This document shows positions 37,378 to 49,841 of a stretch of DNA of 64,000 bases, piece by piece (position 1 is the first letter of the stretch; every line of letters starts with the position of its first letter). Source of the DNA: Hydractinia symbiolongicarpus. Taxonomy: Eukaryota > Cnidaria > Hydrozoa > Anthoathecata > Hydractiniidae. A program made the translations under genes and the position numbers. The notes beneath the pieces were generated by a model. The model was not told where the DNA came from and searched no databases. It saw nothing but the letters and a program-made list of their open reading frames with translations. The DNA is taken from the NCBI RefSeq assembly GCF_029227915.1, contig NC_079879.1:24074501-24138500 (forward strand), given 5' to 3'.

Positions 37378-37434
37378 TTATTAATACAGCGCATGCGTTG
37401 ATTGTTGATGATTATTAGTATCACTAGGGAATCC

Positions 37435-39334
37435 CCCTTTGACTCATTTTTGTATGATTGGGACTTATCCTTGATATGCATGACTAGGCACCGCATGATG
37501 GGGATTTGTTATGCATATCAATAGATTTTTTGTGCAATGAGGCGTGACGAAAAGTTGTGACGTCACAAACAAAAGTTGTATATGATATTTTTTATGAGAG
37601 TTTGACCGTGATTTTTTAAAAAGTGTGGGTATATTCCATCCCTATACTAGCTCAGGATGTACTGAAGATAGTGGTAGATATTGAACAGCTCACCACTGTG
37701 ATATATTATCTCAAGAATTTAAATAATAATTACAAAGCAGTGAACTTAAAAAAATAACAAAAAAGTCTAAACCGAGTATATAGTTTATATAGCGTCCCAT
37801 AACTTCAGTAAAAATTGAAATATTGAATTGAGATTTGGTGTGATATGGTTTTAGATTGATTTGATAAAATTGAGCCATAAAATAGTTCTATTATCATCAT
37901 GCTTTCTGAATTTCAGAATTTAGCGCTTTTCAGAGACGCTGATAAGCCGTTTTTGACAGCATATCAATTTTGACTAAGATACAGGTTCAGAAAATTTTAA
38001 AATTTAGTTGCAAAGAATATCTTTTTGCTGATATCTTTTTGTGATTGGATGAGAATACTTAATTAATCTTCACGGTCAGGTAGTTTGACATTTTAAATAT
38101 TTTCCAAGCAGAATGATAACAATAAATAGATGTATATATCAATAAAAAATCGTTTTTTGAACAGCAGCAGAATTTTATTGAGCTTTAAAAAGTGTGACTT
38201 TATGAAGCTAATTTTGGTCCAAAATTCCCAAAATAATTTCCTCAAAAAATTATTCCCTAAACATTTTTTTCTTTAAAGGTAGCAATACTTTGCTGTTAAT
38301 AAAGTCGTATACCAATTCTTTTTAAATTATTAAGGCACTGATACATTAAATCGACAAAACGGATCACATGTGGACTTGTCGATTTCAATTTTTAAACCGG
38401 CATAATGCTTTTGATAAAAATTTTGAATTATTTATGTTTTAAACAAAAAAAACTTGTTTTTGTATATCTGTGTGTGCAATAAAAATGTGAGCTTGTTGAG
38501 TAAAAAATAAAAGAGATGTAAGGCGTTTTATAAACATGTCATTAGGAAAAGAAAAAGCAGAATTCTTCGGTAATGGGTGGTTTTTTGGAAATGTAAAGGC
38601 CACTAAATGTAAAAGCAAAAAAGACTTCTAATAAAATAAATACTTCTTTGAAGCCTTTTTCACCCAACATAAGCAGTGAGTTCACCATATACGAATTCAG
38701 TTTCAGTTAACTATTGTTTAATTAAATTTTGTGCAAAAAAATAATGAAAAGCAACTTAAGGATTCATACAGCAAAATCTTGGTCATTATATAAAAGCAGT
38801 AATGCAGACACAGATATGAACTTACAGTATATAAGAATTCTAAAGTTCAGCCAAAATGAATAAAAAATGTAAATGTTAATATAAAGTTAAACTTCTGCCT
38901 AGCTACTTTCAGTCAGGCACCTAGAATGATACGAACATTTGAAAATTATGTAGCCATATTTGCACCTTAGAGAACCAACAAAGTGCTATGTTCAGGTATT
39001 TACCAATTTCCAAGTTTTCCCTAGCTACAAGTTTTGCAACCCAGTGCTTGCTAGCCAACCAATTCAGTAAAATACAGATAACTAAATTGCTTGAATTTCT
39101 TTAAGTAAACAGCAGCCTTAATACCATGATTGTATATTTATCCATTTAGAAAACAATCAAGGGCAATATGCGAGCAGTTTGCGTGTTGCGTATGAGAGAA
39201 ATCCAAACAAACTCGCCGCACGTACCTGTATCGCAAAACGCCGAGCTCGCTTATCTCTGTAATGTTATATATATATAACTTTCATTACTTGAGACAAATC
39301 TCATTAAATATTACATACAGAAAAACTGTGTATT
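37435..39334. other. Host DNA, no gene recognised
   Basis: AT-rich. The first 200 bp might be a very diverged remainder of the right end of C (it contains GTGACGTCAC), but I cannot align it with A. No coding frame with supporting features. Confidence 0.4.
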
Positions 39335-39430
39335 GGAGGGTCACGTGACGAGGCCTCCTCCAGGGCCATGTTCGTATTGCCGTTCCGGGGTCAGAAAAGA
39401 TACAGGATGCCCTGGGGACGAGGTTGCAAA
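39335..39430 (-). repeat. Short repeat fragment (CTCGTCCCCAGGG type)
   Basis: Complement reads CAACCTCGTCCCCAGGGCAT and later CATGGCCCTGGAGGAGGCC, an inner inverted pair. This head sequence is common in MITE-like repeats of marine invertebrates (recalled). Confidence 0.4.
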
Positions 39431-39568
39431 CAGTGTTTCCGCTTGAATTATAAAAAACAAATATAGTACACAATTTTGGTGTAATTTAACATATAAGCTG
39501 TTTTTTAGCAATCATTAATTTTAACCAGAGATAGATCGCTGTAGAGATCCACGACGCAAGTAAACACA

Positions 39569-39693
39569 ATGGAGATGTCTCTAATTGATATCGTGAGCCA
39601 TCCCGAACTAATTAATCTACCAACGACTTTTCTTATCATCATAATTATAACTATAAGTAGTGAAGCAAGTGAGACGATACGCCTTGTAAGAAG
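39569..39693 (+). CDS. Candidate first exon, copy 1
   Basis: ATG then 41 codons plus two bases, ending AAG|GTAAGC. Reads MEMSLIDIVSHPELINL, a hydrophobic segment (FLIIIIITI) and SEASETIRLVR. The second copy (49113-49231) keeps the frame and the splice donor with changes concentrated in the hydrophobic part, though its first ATG is TTG, so the inner ATG (39575) is the more likely start. Could encode a membrane-anchored protein's N-terminus. Downstream exons not found. Confidence 0.4.
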
Positions 39694-41619
39694 GTAAGCG
39701 TCGTTTAGATTGGAGTCAAATGATTTTTACAATTTTTATTTCTATTTATTGGTATTATTATGGAGTTCCTTGAATAGGTTTTTGTTTTTGTGATAGAAGA
39801 AGGCAAAAAAGCAAAACATTAACAATGAATATAATGTCATATTTCCTATTTACTTGTGAGAAAAGAATCAAATAATATGTCGTCTTAAAAACATTACAGG
39901 ATGCACCAGTATAACCACATAGCCGAACTATTGAATATTATTGATTACTAAAGCTAATTTATAATTTTTTTTCACAAGAAAGTTATTATAAAATTCACAA
40001 AAAAAAACAGGCGCTTGAAGTCAAACAGTATCTTCTGCTTTAATGTCATGTTTATTTTGGAATTATTCACGCAAACTAAGTTAGCAGTTTCTTTTAGATA
40101 TTGTTTTTTAAAGTTGCTTTAATGTTCAAATAAGTAATTTTCTACGCGTAGTATGTAGAATGAAATACGAAGGGCAGATTTAAACCTTTAAACGTTATTA
40201 TTAGTGGCTGGTTGTACATCTATAGGCTTTCCGAAAACGTTTTAAGTATTAATTTTAATTGGTCCAAATCATACAATATCGAAAATCAGTGGCAATGGCT
40301 TTTGTTGCAACATCTGTAGTTTGCAGCTAAAGTTCAGAACGGCATTAGATGGAAATGAGATTCCTTATAATTTAGGTGGCTAAGCGTTGCATTAATTTTA
40401 CAGGTTCGATTTGCCAAAGGAATTATTTCAAGCCATTCGAACAATAAATAGCTCTAAAGGAAAGTTTCTAGCTAATTAAGCAATTCTCTATTTTCTGTCA
40501 GTTGTTATAGTCATCTATAGGTTTTATGCTAAAATGCTTTTATTTTTTGTTGTTCCTTTCAAAAACGATACTAAAGGAAGAAGCTTTCGCAAAAGGCCCC
40601 CTTTGAAGTTTTTGGTAAGGGAAACTGTCGCGAATGATTATCTTAATGATTTTTTGCGACCTAACGTTACAATAAGCATAGGAGTTGATTTTTATTATAT
40701 GTTCAAGAAGGTCTTGTAACAGCGTGTCAAGTTACAATAACAGGTCATAAGACCACATAATTTTGTATTAATTCAAGGCGTTCCTTACAAATTCCTACAC
40801 GAAACCTTAAATAATTTTTTTTTATCTGAAAAGAAAAATTCAAGAATTAATAGATTTTTACGGGTATTATTAACTTTCACGTCTTGTCCACTAGTTAATG
40901 TCAAAGATTGTTGAAAACTTGTTAAATGATAGTTGGGCTAAGCTAACTGGGAATCAAATTTCCAGGAAATACCATTAGAAACGTAGACATGGGTCTACGT
41001 CTGCCTAAAAGGTAGGGTTATCTAAAATAACAATAACAAAACGTCAACCATCATTACAACTGAGGTTTTAAGAGATCTTGATCACTGGGGAGGGAGTCCC
41101 GCTTTCTATGTATCTTTAGATTTGGAAATGCTATTAAAACTTGATAGGGAGCTAGCGTTTTATGAATAAATTTTATTTGAGAAAACATTTTCAGGACGAC
41201 GCTACTTTATAGGTGACGTCATCAAAAGTTCCCAATTAGACTCTTAGACCTAATTAAAGGGCAAAATCACTTTTCTGCTGACGTCATCAAAGTTTAAAAG
41301 TGTCAAAATTTGCTATTTTTTTTTCTTTGCTTGAGGGAAAATAAAAACAAATGAATTGGTAACACAATAAAAGCAACTTACCGTAGAGACTACGTAGAAA
41401 TGGAAATAAATTTATTTTAGCCAAATTAAAAATATTTTTAGATTTCGACAACGTCAAAAAATTGAATAAATGCTGAATGTGAGCATATATGTTTGCAAAA
41501 ATCATTACGACAAAATGTCCGCATATAAATCAGAAAAGAAAATGAGGATAATGGATAATTCATCACTATCCTTCGTTATCAATCCCGACTCCCCACTATC
41601 CTGCTAGGATAACTTCAAG

Positions 41620-41680
41620 CCCTGATTTTTCGAACTTTTTTCTCGGTCCTTTGGACGTTTGAAAAATCCGGGTACTACTG
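41620..41680. repeat. Solo end of a pogo-like repeat
   Basis: TTTTTCGAACTTTTTTCTCG then GTCCTTTGGACGTTTGAAAA, close in style to the inner ends of the pogo-like element at 1600-1625 (CGAACTTTTTTCTCAGTCCC). Similar remnants near 44730-44870 and 54660-54770. Confidence 0.35.
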
Positions 41681-42430
41681 TATTTTGCAAGAAAAAAATA
41701 CCAAAAATAGAGTTCAAAAAGTAGAAAACGGTGTTTTCATCTAACAAACCTCTAAACGTAGATCGAAACGTACAAACCGTAAATTCACAAAATTTGCAAC
41801 TAAAATTTTTTTTAAACAACATACGTGCTTCGCAATCCTACGACAAACAATGGAGGTCGACCAGCGCATTGCCACGATAGTTATCAGTGTATGTATCCTC
41901 GAAATAGTGGAGAACTGTTAGCATCTGCAGGATACAAGTTCCTCATTAATGTGGCCACTTAAATGCATGCATTTCAAAAAAAAGAAGGTTTAAGGCAAAC
42001 ATTTTTTGTCTTGCATGGTAATAGTCCGAAAAGACAAGGGAGAACTTCGTTGTTTCTTTGTGTCTAAAAGAGTAAACCCCTAAACTATTTTGTGAAGTAA
42101 ATTTTCCCTTTCTTTTCTAATTTCAGTCAGTGATGAATTGTCATCACTTTTGTAATAAAAATCAAACACATTACGTCTCACCTGATTAATTTTGTTATTA
42201 TGATGGTAGTCAAATAATCGCGAATTTTTGCGACAAAAGCTTTTACGAATTGTAATTTTGGGACGAATTTTGCGTAACAAACTTTTGCGAAAATCAAAAA
42301 TCACTTCATTTACAAGGAAAATCTTTCGATAGGCAAATACCTTATTCTTTTTCTTTTTTCTTATTATTAGTAATTAAATTCTACATCCCTTACTGTTTCA
42401 AGGAATCGGGACATCTGTCAGATTTTCGTA

Positions 42431-43439
42431 ACATCAAAAAAGAATGAAAGTACCAAATTTTATTGTATTTGACGATTAAACATGTTTTATTAATATCTAT
42501 CTGCTATGGCGAACAAGAAACTACTCAATATTTATGAATAATTTTTAGAATATGGTAACCTTATTAATCCTTGGTAACATAGCTACCAAGGCAAAACTAT
42601 TCTTATTTAAATTATTTTTAACAAAACTCAGTAATTGGTGAGCGTATCTCTTTTTTGTAGAAGACGTTCTTCACACGATGTTTCAAGAAAAAGTCCTCCA
42701 CATTTTGATAGCAGTAATGTTTATCACCCTTCTGTGCTCTTTATACAAACTTCAAAGCGGTGGGTATTGTTACACAAGTGCATCTGGTGCACCAGAACCG
42801 GAGAAATTTAAAGCAACGCAAGTATTACCACAAGATAATGTGTTTCTCTGCACAATGCTATAGCTTTGCCTGAAAAGAAAATTGAATATTTTAAATATCT
42901 ACTTAACTTGATATTGAATTTAAAAAAAACAAGACATCAAAAAAGAATGAAAGTACCAAATTTTATTGTATTTGACGATTAAACATGTTTTATTAATATC
43001 TATCTCCTATGGCGAACAAGAAACTACTCAATATTTATGAATAATTTTTAGAATATGGTAACCTTATTAATCCTTGGTAACATAGCTACCAAGGCAAAAC
43101 TATTCTTATTTAAATTATTTTTAACAAAACTCAGTAATTGGTGAGCGTATCTCTTTTTTGTAGAAGACGTTCTTCACACGATGTTTCAAGGAAAAGCCCT
43201 CCACATTTTGATAGCAGTAATGTTTATCACCCTTCTGTGCTCTTTATACAAACTTCAAAGCGGTGGGTATTGTTACACAAGCGCATCTGGTGCACCAGAA
43301 CCGGAGAAATTTAAAGCAACGCAAGTATTACCACAAGATAATGTGTTTCTCTGCACTATGCTATAGCTTTGCCTAAAAAGAAAATTGAATATTTTAAATA
43401 CCTACCTAACTTGATATTGAATTTAAAAAAAACAAGACA
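42431..43439 (+). repeat. 503-bp tandem duplication
   Basis: Two nearly identical units, 42431-42933 and 42934-43436, each starting ACATCAAAAAAGAATGAAAG and containing upstream sequence plus the first 61 codons of the type II membrane-protein gene. Confidence 0.85.
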
Positions 43440-44260
43440 AAAATAGGTCATGGAGAATGTATTCCACCAGCAAAAAATGATGACTAAAAAAGATGAAGAT
43501 GATTCTAATGACGGATTTTATTCCGTATTTTGAGAAAGTTCATCGAGACAAGAGTGTGATATTGGGGAGTAGACCCCCAACCAATGAAGAAATTGATGCC
43601 AGACTGTACGAAGTAGTCAAAACCTTGCAATTAAATTTAAATCATGAAAATATAAAATCCATTTATGTATTCGTTGATTCGCTTGCAGATGTGGACTACT
43701 TCTCATCGTTCAATTTGATTAACAGCGAAAATTTGGTGATACAACATCTTCCTAAACAGCACACAATAAAAACGTATGTGGAATTTGCAGCTGGATACTT
43801 TATGGGTAGAATTGTGGTCATAGGACAGCAGGATATTTTGTTTGGAAAAGGCTGGGATCAGGTAAGTTATAAAGTAATGTCAGAAAATCGCCTAATGTAC
43901 GCGTTGACCCGACAACCAGCGTATAACTCCAATTATTTCAATACCAACGTCAATTCCGCTAATTGTAAAACATTTGCGTATTTGGGTAGTCATGATGTAT
44001 TTGCACATTACGTTAAAAACATATTTACGCGAGAGATTTTAACGATCCTCGACAAGGAACAGAATAAATATGGGATGGAAAACTACTTTATATAAGTGTT
44101 TCAAAACAATTTGAAATTTAAAGTATTGAATCCTTGTTTAACATTGTACACACATCATCAACATTGTGTTCCGACACGAGCCAAAAGTAGAACCAGGAAG
44201 CGTATAAACAACGAAACAACTACAGGCACGGCTGGATTTACTGACAAACTTACACCCTAA
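42678..44260 (+). pseudogene. Type II membrane protein, glycosyltransferase-like, copy 1 (broken)
   Basis: Because of the 503-bp duplication, the start (MFQEKVLHILIAVMFITLLC / MFQGKALHIL) occurs twice, at 42678 and 43181. Each frame ends after NVFLC by a one-base deletion relative to copy 2. The main part resumes at 43493 (MKMILMTDFIPYFEKVHRDK) and is open for 200 codons, to a stop where copy 2 has TGG (NYFI stop VFQN). The remainder to 44260 matches copy 2. Polyadenylation signal AATAAA at 44497-44502. Duplicate gene turned pseudogene. Confidence 0.8.
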
Positions 44261-44496
44261 ATTTACATTTTTTAACAAGTAACTATTTTTTTTCATTGTC
44301 CAGGTTCTGACAGTATGCGAGATAAAAACTGTTAATAGATTTGATGCTTTTGCTCGTTTGTTTTTTTATCATGTTAAGACAATTTTTACGCTATTTTCAT
44401 TGCTAAGTACGCGACATTTTCTGATTTCTAATATTTATTTTTCACGCCTTACATTTTGTGTAAATAGAAAGTTTAGTTAAATATACTGTTATGGTG

Positions 44497-44502
44497 AATA
44501 AA
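44497..44502 (+). promoter_or_regulatory. Polyadenylation signal of copy 1
   Basis: AATAAA about 240 bp after the reading frame, in a position matched by copy 2 (54135-54140). Confidence 0.5.
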
Positions 44503-44935
44503 GTTTTTTAAAATTTAATATTTAACCAATCACCATCTGTGTTATTAAATTTTTGTGGATGAGTTGATTTTTTTTTTTTTTGCAGCGTTCTTTTTGGTTT
44601 TTCTACTTCACAATCAGGAAATGATAGCAATGTCTGTTTTGTCGTATATACAACATTTAGATTTTTAAGTCAATTTCCTTCCTGACACCTTGTTGGAACG
44701 GACTTTCACTATTTCAAACCATTGTCTAGGATCCCGTAAACTTTTGTTAGTACTTTCTTATGAAAAAACTTGAGTTAACTAGAACCTTAAAAACTCGAAA
44801 ATTTCTTAACTCGACCCATTTTTGTTCCCCTTAAGGCTAATTTCTTCAGATAGCCCGAACTTTTCAGAGAAATTGAAGACAAGATAAATGTCAGATAGTT
44901 TTTCAGTTTTTATTAACTTGTGATGTAATATAGTT

Positions 44936-45330
44936 AGACTAGCCAGGGGACCCGGCGTCGCACGCCGGGGTGAGCTACAAGTAAAAGTGTTACCTAGCAT
45001 TTAAAACCCCTGTGGCGCAATAAATAAGAACCGTGAATTGGGCCACACATTTAAGTGGAGCACTCTAGTACAGGTATACATATGTCGGTGAAAGTTAAGA
45101 AATGAATGTTACTCCGGGCAGCGTGCTTAGTACAGGTAAACAATGTCGTGCATTCATGTAGGTGCAATTCGTTTTTCCAAAAAGAACTTTATCGCAACTT
45201 CGGTTTAACCATAACACAGGAAACAGCCCGTCGTTAACACTGGACTGAACGGTTAGTACAGGTAAACCGTGTTGCACATGTGTTTATGCTTAATACCCTT
45301 TTAGCACAGTTTACAACCCATTGTTACCCC
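44936..45330 (+). repeat. Dispersed repeat, copy 2
   Basis: Matches 4640-4850 (AGCTACAAGTAAAAGTGTTA, CACTCTAGTACAGGTA). Inner parts recur 607 bp downstream (see next). Confidence 0.7.
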
Positions 45331-45419
45331 GTCATAGCAAAAAAAATTAGTCAATATTATTTTCTTTTGCAGAATAAGTTGCAATAAACGTTAACAAATT
45401 AATCATGACAGGATACACT

Positions 45420-45910
45420 TTGTTTATAAACGCTGGGTTAAGCCACAAGTAATTGTGTTACCCCACGTTGAACACCAAAATGAGTGATTAATAAGAAGCG
45501 TCAACTGTGCCACACATTCAGGTGAAGCGCTTTAGTACAGCTATATAGTATGTAGTAAATCGAGTAAAGTGCGCACAATTCATGTTGTTTCCGGTGTAAT
45601 CTTTTTTTCAAAAACTCCACATTTTTAACTGAAATAAAAAGCTGAAATAAACAGACAGCTGGCCAACCTTTTTATTTTTCGGGGAATGTTCCCGGTGAGA
45701 GTTCAAAAGAAATGTTACTCCAAGTTGAGTGTTTAGTACAGGTAAACAATTTGACACATCCATATAGCTAGGTGTAATAGTCTTTTCAAGAAAATATGTT
45801 ATCGCAACTTCGGTAAACAGAAAAACAGGAAACAGCTCCCTGCTAACACTGGACTGGGCGATTAGTACAGGTAAACCGTGTCGCAGAGATGAGTATAGAC
45901 GTGACACAAT
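45420..45910 (+). repeat. Dispersed repeat, copy 3 (tandem to copy 2)
   Basis: Shares TAGTACAGGTAAACAAT, TTATCGCAACTTCGGT, ACAGGAAACAGC, AACACTGGACTG and AGTACAGGTAAACCGTGT with copy 2, offset about 607 bp. Confidence 0.7.
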
Positions 45911-47769
45911 TTTTAAAAAACTTTATTGAGACTTTGGTTAAAAAAATTCAGGAAACCGCCTGCCGTTATCCTGTTCACTTAAAATACTCAGCAATTTTAT
46001 TTTGCAGCATAAGTTTTCATAACAGTAATAAAAGTGATAGCTACCTAACTGCATTTACTTAGGATAAAAATTAGGAATTGTGTTGCAGCCAAACACAGCG
46101 CATTTGGCTACGTTCACTTGTTATCCAGAGGTAGCTAAAGGAGGTAGCTTTATAACAACTTTTACATAAAAATAAGTAATATTGGCTAGGATAAAAAGCT
46201 GTTATACAAACTGAATAGTAATAACTAAGGGTAGCTAGTTAGGTGGCCATAGAATCGTCCTTAAAAATTTTCGTTCCTAGCTAAAAGTCCTAAAAATGGT
46301 GCGTTTAAGATTTGTGCATGGCTAAAAGACGTTACAATACATTTATCTTAACATTTAAAAACATATAGAAAACAAATAATACAAAATAAAAAGGTTTTAG
46401 AAGAAAAGAAAGGTCAAACAAAACAGAACCTTTGCTGACCACAACCACTTTCAAAACCAAAATTGCCTTCGTCATTATGTTTCTTCGTTGGCATCGCTAG
46501 GCCGCGAAAATTTTGGATTGGTTTTTAAAAAAATCAGGCGTTTTGATTGGTATACTACGTGCAAGCGGTTAAAACAAAATAATAAAACTGTCAGTAAAAC
46601 TGTACTATTTGTTTTCTGTGGCTACCGAACGAAATTGGCGATTGAGATCACGGGAGTAATTATTATTAAAAATGGTGTATTTAAATAATGCATTCATTTA
46701 CCCTATTTACCCATTCATTAACCCTATTGCTTAATCTATTTTAAAACGAACTATAGCAGGTTGGCTAACATTTTCAGAGAAAATTGTTTTTCTGCTTTAC
46801 AGTGTACAACATAGCTAAGAAGATTTAATTTGTACTGAAAATTCGGCAGTAGCACCTACAAATCTGATATAGGACACTAGTTTCAAGTTTTTATGATGGC
46901 ATCTATCGCACATGGGACTGTCTTCCTCTACACTAACGCCAGAACAGTCTTTCATTGTTCTATAAATTTTACATCACATTGTTTTTGGATTTTAGCAGAT
47001 CCAATCTAACTCTTAAATTTTTATGCCACAAATACTACAAATTCATTTTGAAAGTTAAACGAAATTATACAAATTTAACAAACAATAAAGATAAGAGCAC
47101 TAGGAATATTAAATGTAACATTATACTCATTAGGAAAAACTGGAAGTTCATTGAAAGTGCCAATGCACATTTTTACAAATTCTAAAAATGGCACCGACAG
47201 AAAAATATATGTGCTAATGACGATAAGCCTATCAAAGAGAAATTTAAATTTTCTTTTAACACAGCTGGAAAATCTTTTAACGCTTCTATAACCGTACAGG
47301 GAAAATGGTTTTTCCTATTATTTTAAAGAAAAAACCTTTAGAGTGTTAGAGATTTATATTTTCTAATTTTAGATGGAAAATAACTTGACTTATTAACGCT
47401 ATATAACCTTTGTATATGCGATACAAGTGTAGTAATCAGACTAAGTAGTATATGCAGTAAAATACGGTACAATTTACAAGACAGTATACATCAATATAAC
47501 AAAATATATATAATTATTTTTATGCAAAGATTCTCACTGAGCGCGGGTTGATGGGTCTAAACTAACTAACAATGTGTGATATTTTCTGCTTATCCTGTTC
47601 TCTTAAATTCGTGACAAAGCAAAGTGTACTTTAACTGTATCTTGATATACCCGGTTATATGCCTTTAAAAATTTATTTGTTTTCTAATTCATTGATTCAA
47701 TCGAAATAAACTCTATATAACCTTCGTATATGCGATACAAAGTGTAGTAAACTAGGAAGAACTTTTTAA
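45911..47769. other. Host DNA, no gene recognised
   Basis: AT-rich. Short open frames (for example 46488-46688 and 46955-47185) have no supporting features. A phrase of the type CTATATAACCTT(T/C)GTATATGCGATACAA occurs twice (about 47399 and 47713). Confidence 0.4.
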
Positions 47770-48000
47770 AGTCCTAAACTAGCGGAAACAAAGAGCAGTG
47801 AGTTTAGACAATTCTTGGCCCTGTCAGATCTCCATTGGCCATGTCTCTTAGATATTATGTCCGTAACCCCATAGTTTGATGTAGCAGTGGCACTGCAAGA
47901 TCATAATCTATGCATCCAATGTCTTTCGGGTAAAGTCCGATGTGTATTAGAGACGGACATTGGTTGCTTTTTGGCCAATACAGGGACTAAATTATGTCTT
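47770..48000 (-). pseudogene. Tyrosine-recombinase fragment (YR retroelement), copy 1
   Basis: Minus strand, with frame changes: HIGL-like start, SNYGVTDIISKRHGQWRSD and AKNCLNSLLF, the end of a tyrosine recombinase catalytic domain. Its DNA matches 55205-55410 closely (AAGTCCTAAACTAGC, TTCTTGGCCCT, CCCATAGTTTG). Remnant of a DIRS-like or related element. Confidence 0.6.
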
Positions 48001-48147
48001 CTTATGTTGTTGCGAAAAATATTAGGAAGACTATTTGAATTAATCTAATCACTTATCTAAAATAATACGAAAAGTTTGTCTGTGACTAAAAATACCGAGA
48101 AAAGGCCAATGTTCGGCCTTTCCAATTATTAAACTGGTTAGTGATAG

Positions 48148-48516
48148 AACGTTTTAAACGACATAGGGAGACGTCCTAGACATCGCGATAATAAGTGTGT
48201 TGATTGGGCTATTCGCCCGCAAAACAAAGAATTCTCCGATATTGACAACGTTAGCAAAAGAACAATAGAATTAACCAATAAAAAAGCGAAGTCAGTTTTC
48301 TACTCGGCAGAAAAGTTGTTTAAGCCCTTGCGTAATTTTTCCCACCTTACCTATTCCGATTTCGTGGTGGTAAGACCTATGTTTAGGATAACAAAAATCC
48401 CATCGAGAAAGCCAATTTCGGAATGGTTATGTATTTTAAGGCACACACAGAATTCGCGTATTATTATAAGTGATCTACCTGGTAATACTTTCAACCCTCT
48501 TTCAGATTCTGGTTGA
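48148..48516 (+). CDS. Unrecognised open frame
   Basis: Open for 122 codons between stops (DNKCVDWAIRPQNKEFSDI, KAKSVFYSAEKLFKPLRNFS, SDFVVVRPMFRITKI, GNTFNPLSDSG). No ATG in the first half. Length is unusual for this AT-rich DNA, so it may be an exon or transposon remnant. GTGGTGGTAAGAC inside could be a splice donor. Family unknown. Confidence 0.25.
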   Translation, partial: NVLNDIGRRPRHRDNKCVDWAIRPQNKEFSDIDNVSKRTIELTNKKAKSVFYSAEKLFKPLRNFSHLTYSDFVVVRPMFRITKIPSRKPISEWLCILRHTQNSRIIISDLPGNTFNPLSDSG

Positions 48517-48973
48517 AAAAAAGCCCTGCTTGTACATTGATCAGCCTACGTTAATACCGTGATTTTAGGTTAGCAGATTTTAATGTCGAGTCTAGTTTTT
48601 TTGCTTTAATTGTCTTATTTGTTGTGCCTAATTTCCACTTTCTACAAGCCTGTGACTGGAACTGGATCTGTTCCCCTCTGACAACCAATCAGTTGTATTT
48701 GTTTGTAGTACATGAGTCTTTTCACAAATTAAAAGGAAAATATCTAATTGTATATCACACTCGGGCATATTAGTACAACTAACTTTTGACGTTTTAAATG
48801 TTTTATTTCATCACATTTGGTGGAATTTTAAAATTTTTGTAGGATATCTTTGTTGACCAGACAAATCACATTGTGGCTTAGGTTGTATAATGTATCATAT
48901 TATGAACAAACCTGCTACTCAGTCTAATATTATAAATAAAAATTCAGCCAGTTGCTAACGATAACAAACAAGC
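48517..48973. other. Host DNA, no gene recognised
   Basis: Nothing recognised before the second copy of the segmental duplication. Confidence 0.4.
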
Positions 48974-49112
48974 AGTCTTTCCGCTTGAATTATAAAAAAT
49001 AAAGGTAGTAAAAAATTTTGGTGTAATTTAATATTAAAGCTGCTTTTTAGCAATCATTAATTTTAACCAGTGATCGCTGTAGAGATCTATGACGTAAGTA
49101 AACACCTTGGAG

Positions 49113-49231
49113 ATGTCTCTAATTGATATCGTTAGCCATCCCGAACTAATTAATCTACCAACAACTTTTGTTATCATCATAATTCTAATTGTAATTAGTG
49201 AAGCAAGTGAGGCGATACGCCTTGTAAGAAG
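49113..49231 (+). CDS. Candidate first exon, copy 2
   Basis: From ATG 49113: MSLIDIVSHPELINL, FVIIIILIVI, SEASEAIRLVR, then AG|GTAAGC. The ATG used as first codon in copy 1 is TTG here. Same frame, length and donor as copy 1. Confidence 0.4.
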
Positions 49232-49841
49232 GTAAGCTTCGTTTATATTGGAGTCAAATGATTTTCACAATTTTTATTTCTATGTATTGGTATTATTATG
49301 GATCTCCTTTTTCTGCCGTAGGATGAATAGGTTCTTGTTATTGTGATAGATGAAGATAAAAAGCAAAAAATTGACAATGAATATAATGTCATATTTCCTA
49401 TTTACTTTTGAGAAAAGAATCAAATAGTATGTCGTCTTAAAAATATTACAGGATGCACCAGTATAACCACATAGCCGAACTATTGAATATTATTTATAAC
49501 TAAAGCTAATTTATAATTTTCTTCACAAGGAAGTTACAAAATTCACAAATAAACAGGCGCTTTAAGTCAAACAGTTGCTTCTGCCTTAATGTCATGTTTA
49601 CTTTGGAATTATTTACGTAAAGTAAGTTAACAGTTTCTTTTAGATATTGTTCTTTAAAGTCGCTTTAGTGTTCAAATAAGTAATTTTCTACGCGTAGTAT
49701 GTAGAATGAAATACGAAGGGCAGATTTAAACCTTTAAACGTTATTATTAGTGGCTGGTTGTACATCTATAGGCTTTTAGAAAACGTTTTGAGTATTAATT
49801 TTAGTTGGTACAAATCATACGTTATCAAAAATAAGTGACGT

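Larger units (their letters stand above)
27447..37434 (+). mobile_element. Polinton-like element C, truncated at both ends
   Basis: Starts inside the C-terminal region of a polymerase B gene and ends in the region that in A precedes the right terminal repeats (match lost at about 37434, after CACTAGGGAATCC). Gene order and sequences are close to A. It has no integrase gene and no terminal repeats, and carries an extra zinc-repeat/HNH locus. Confidence 0.8.
39436..44935 (+). repeat. Segmental duplication, copy 1
   Basis: Aligns nearly end to end with 48974-54550 in the same direction: start TTTCCGCTTGAATTATAAAA, later CGTAGTATGTAGAATGAAAT, ATTTTTAAACCTTTAAACG and the type II membrane-protein gene. 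Differences include small insertions, a 503-bp duplication in this copy and a 108-bp tandem repeat in the other. Confidence 0.8.

Noticed and set aside
37435-37640. Right terminal repeat of element C
   Set aside because: Some similar words (GTGACGTCAC) but no alignment with A or B termini; treated as lost.
39285-39473. Leftward frame containing NLVPRAS
   Set aside because: Typical artefact of a dispersed repeat, not a gene.
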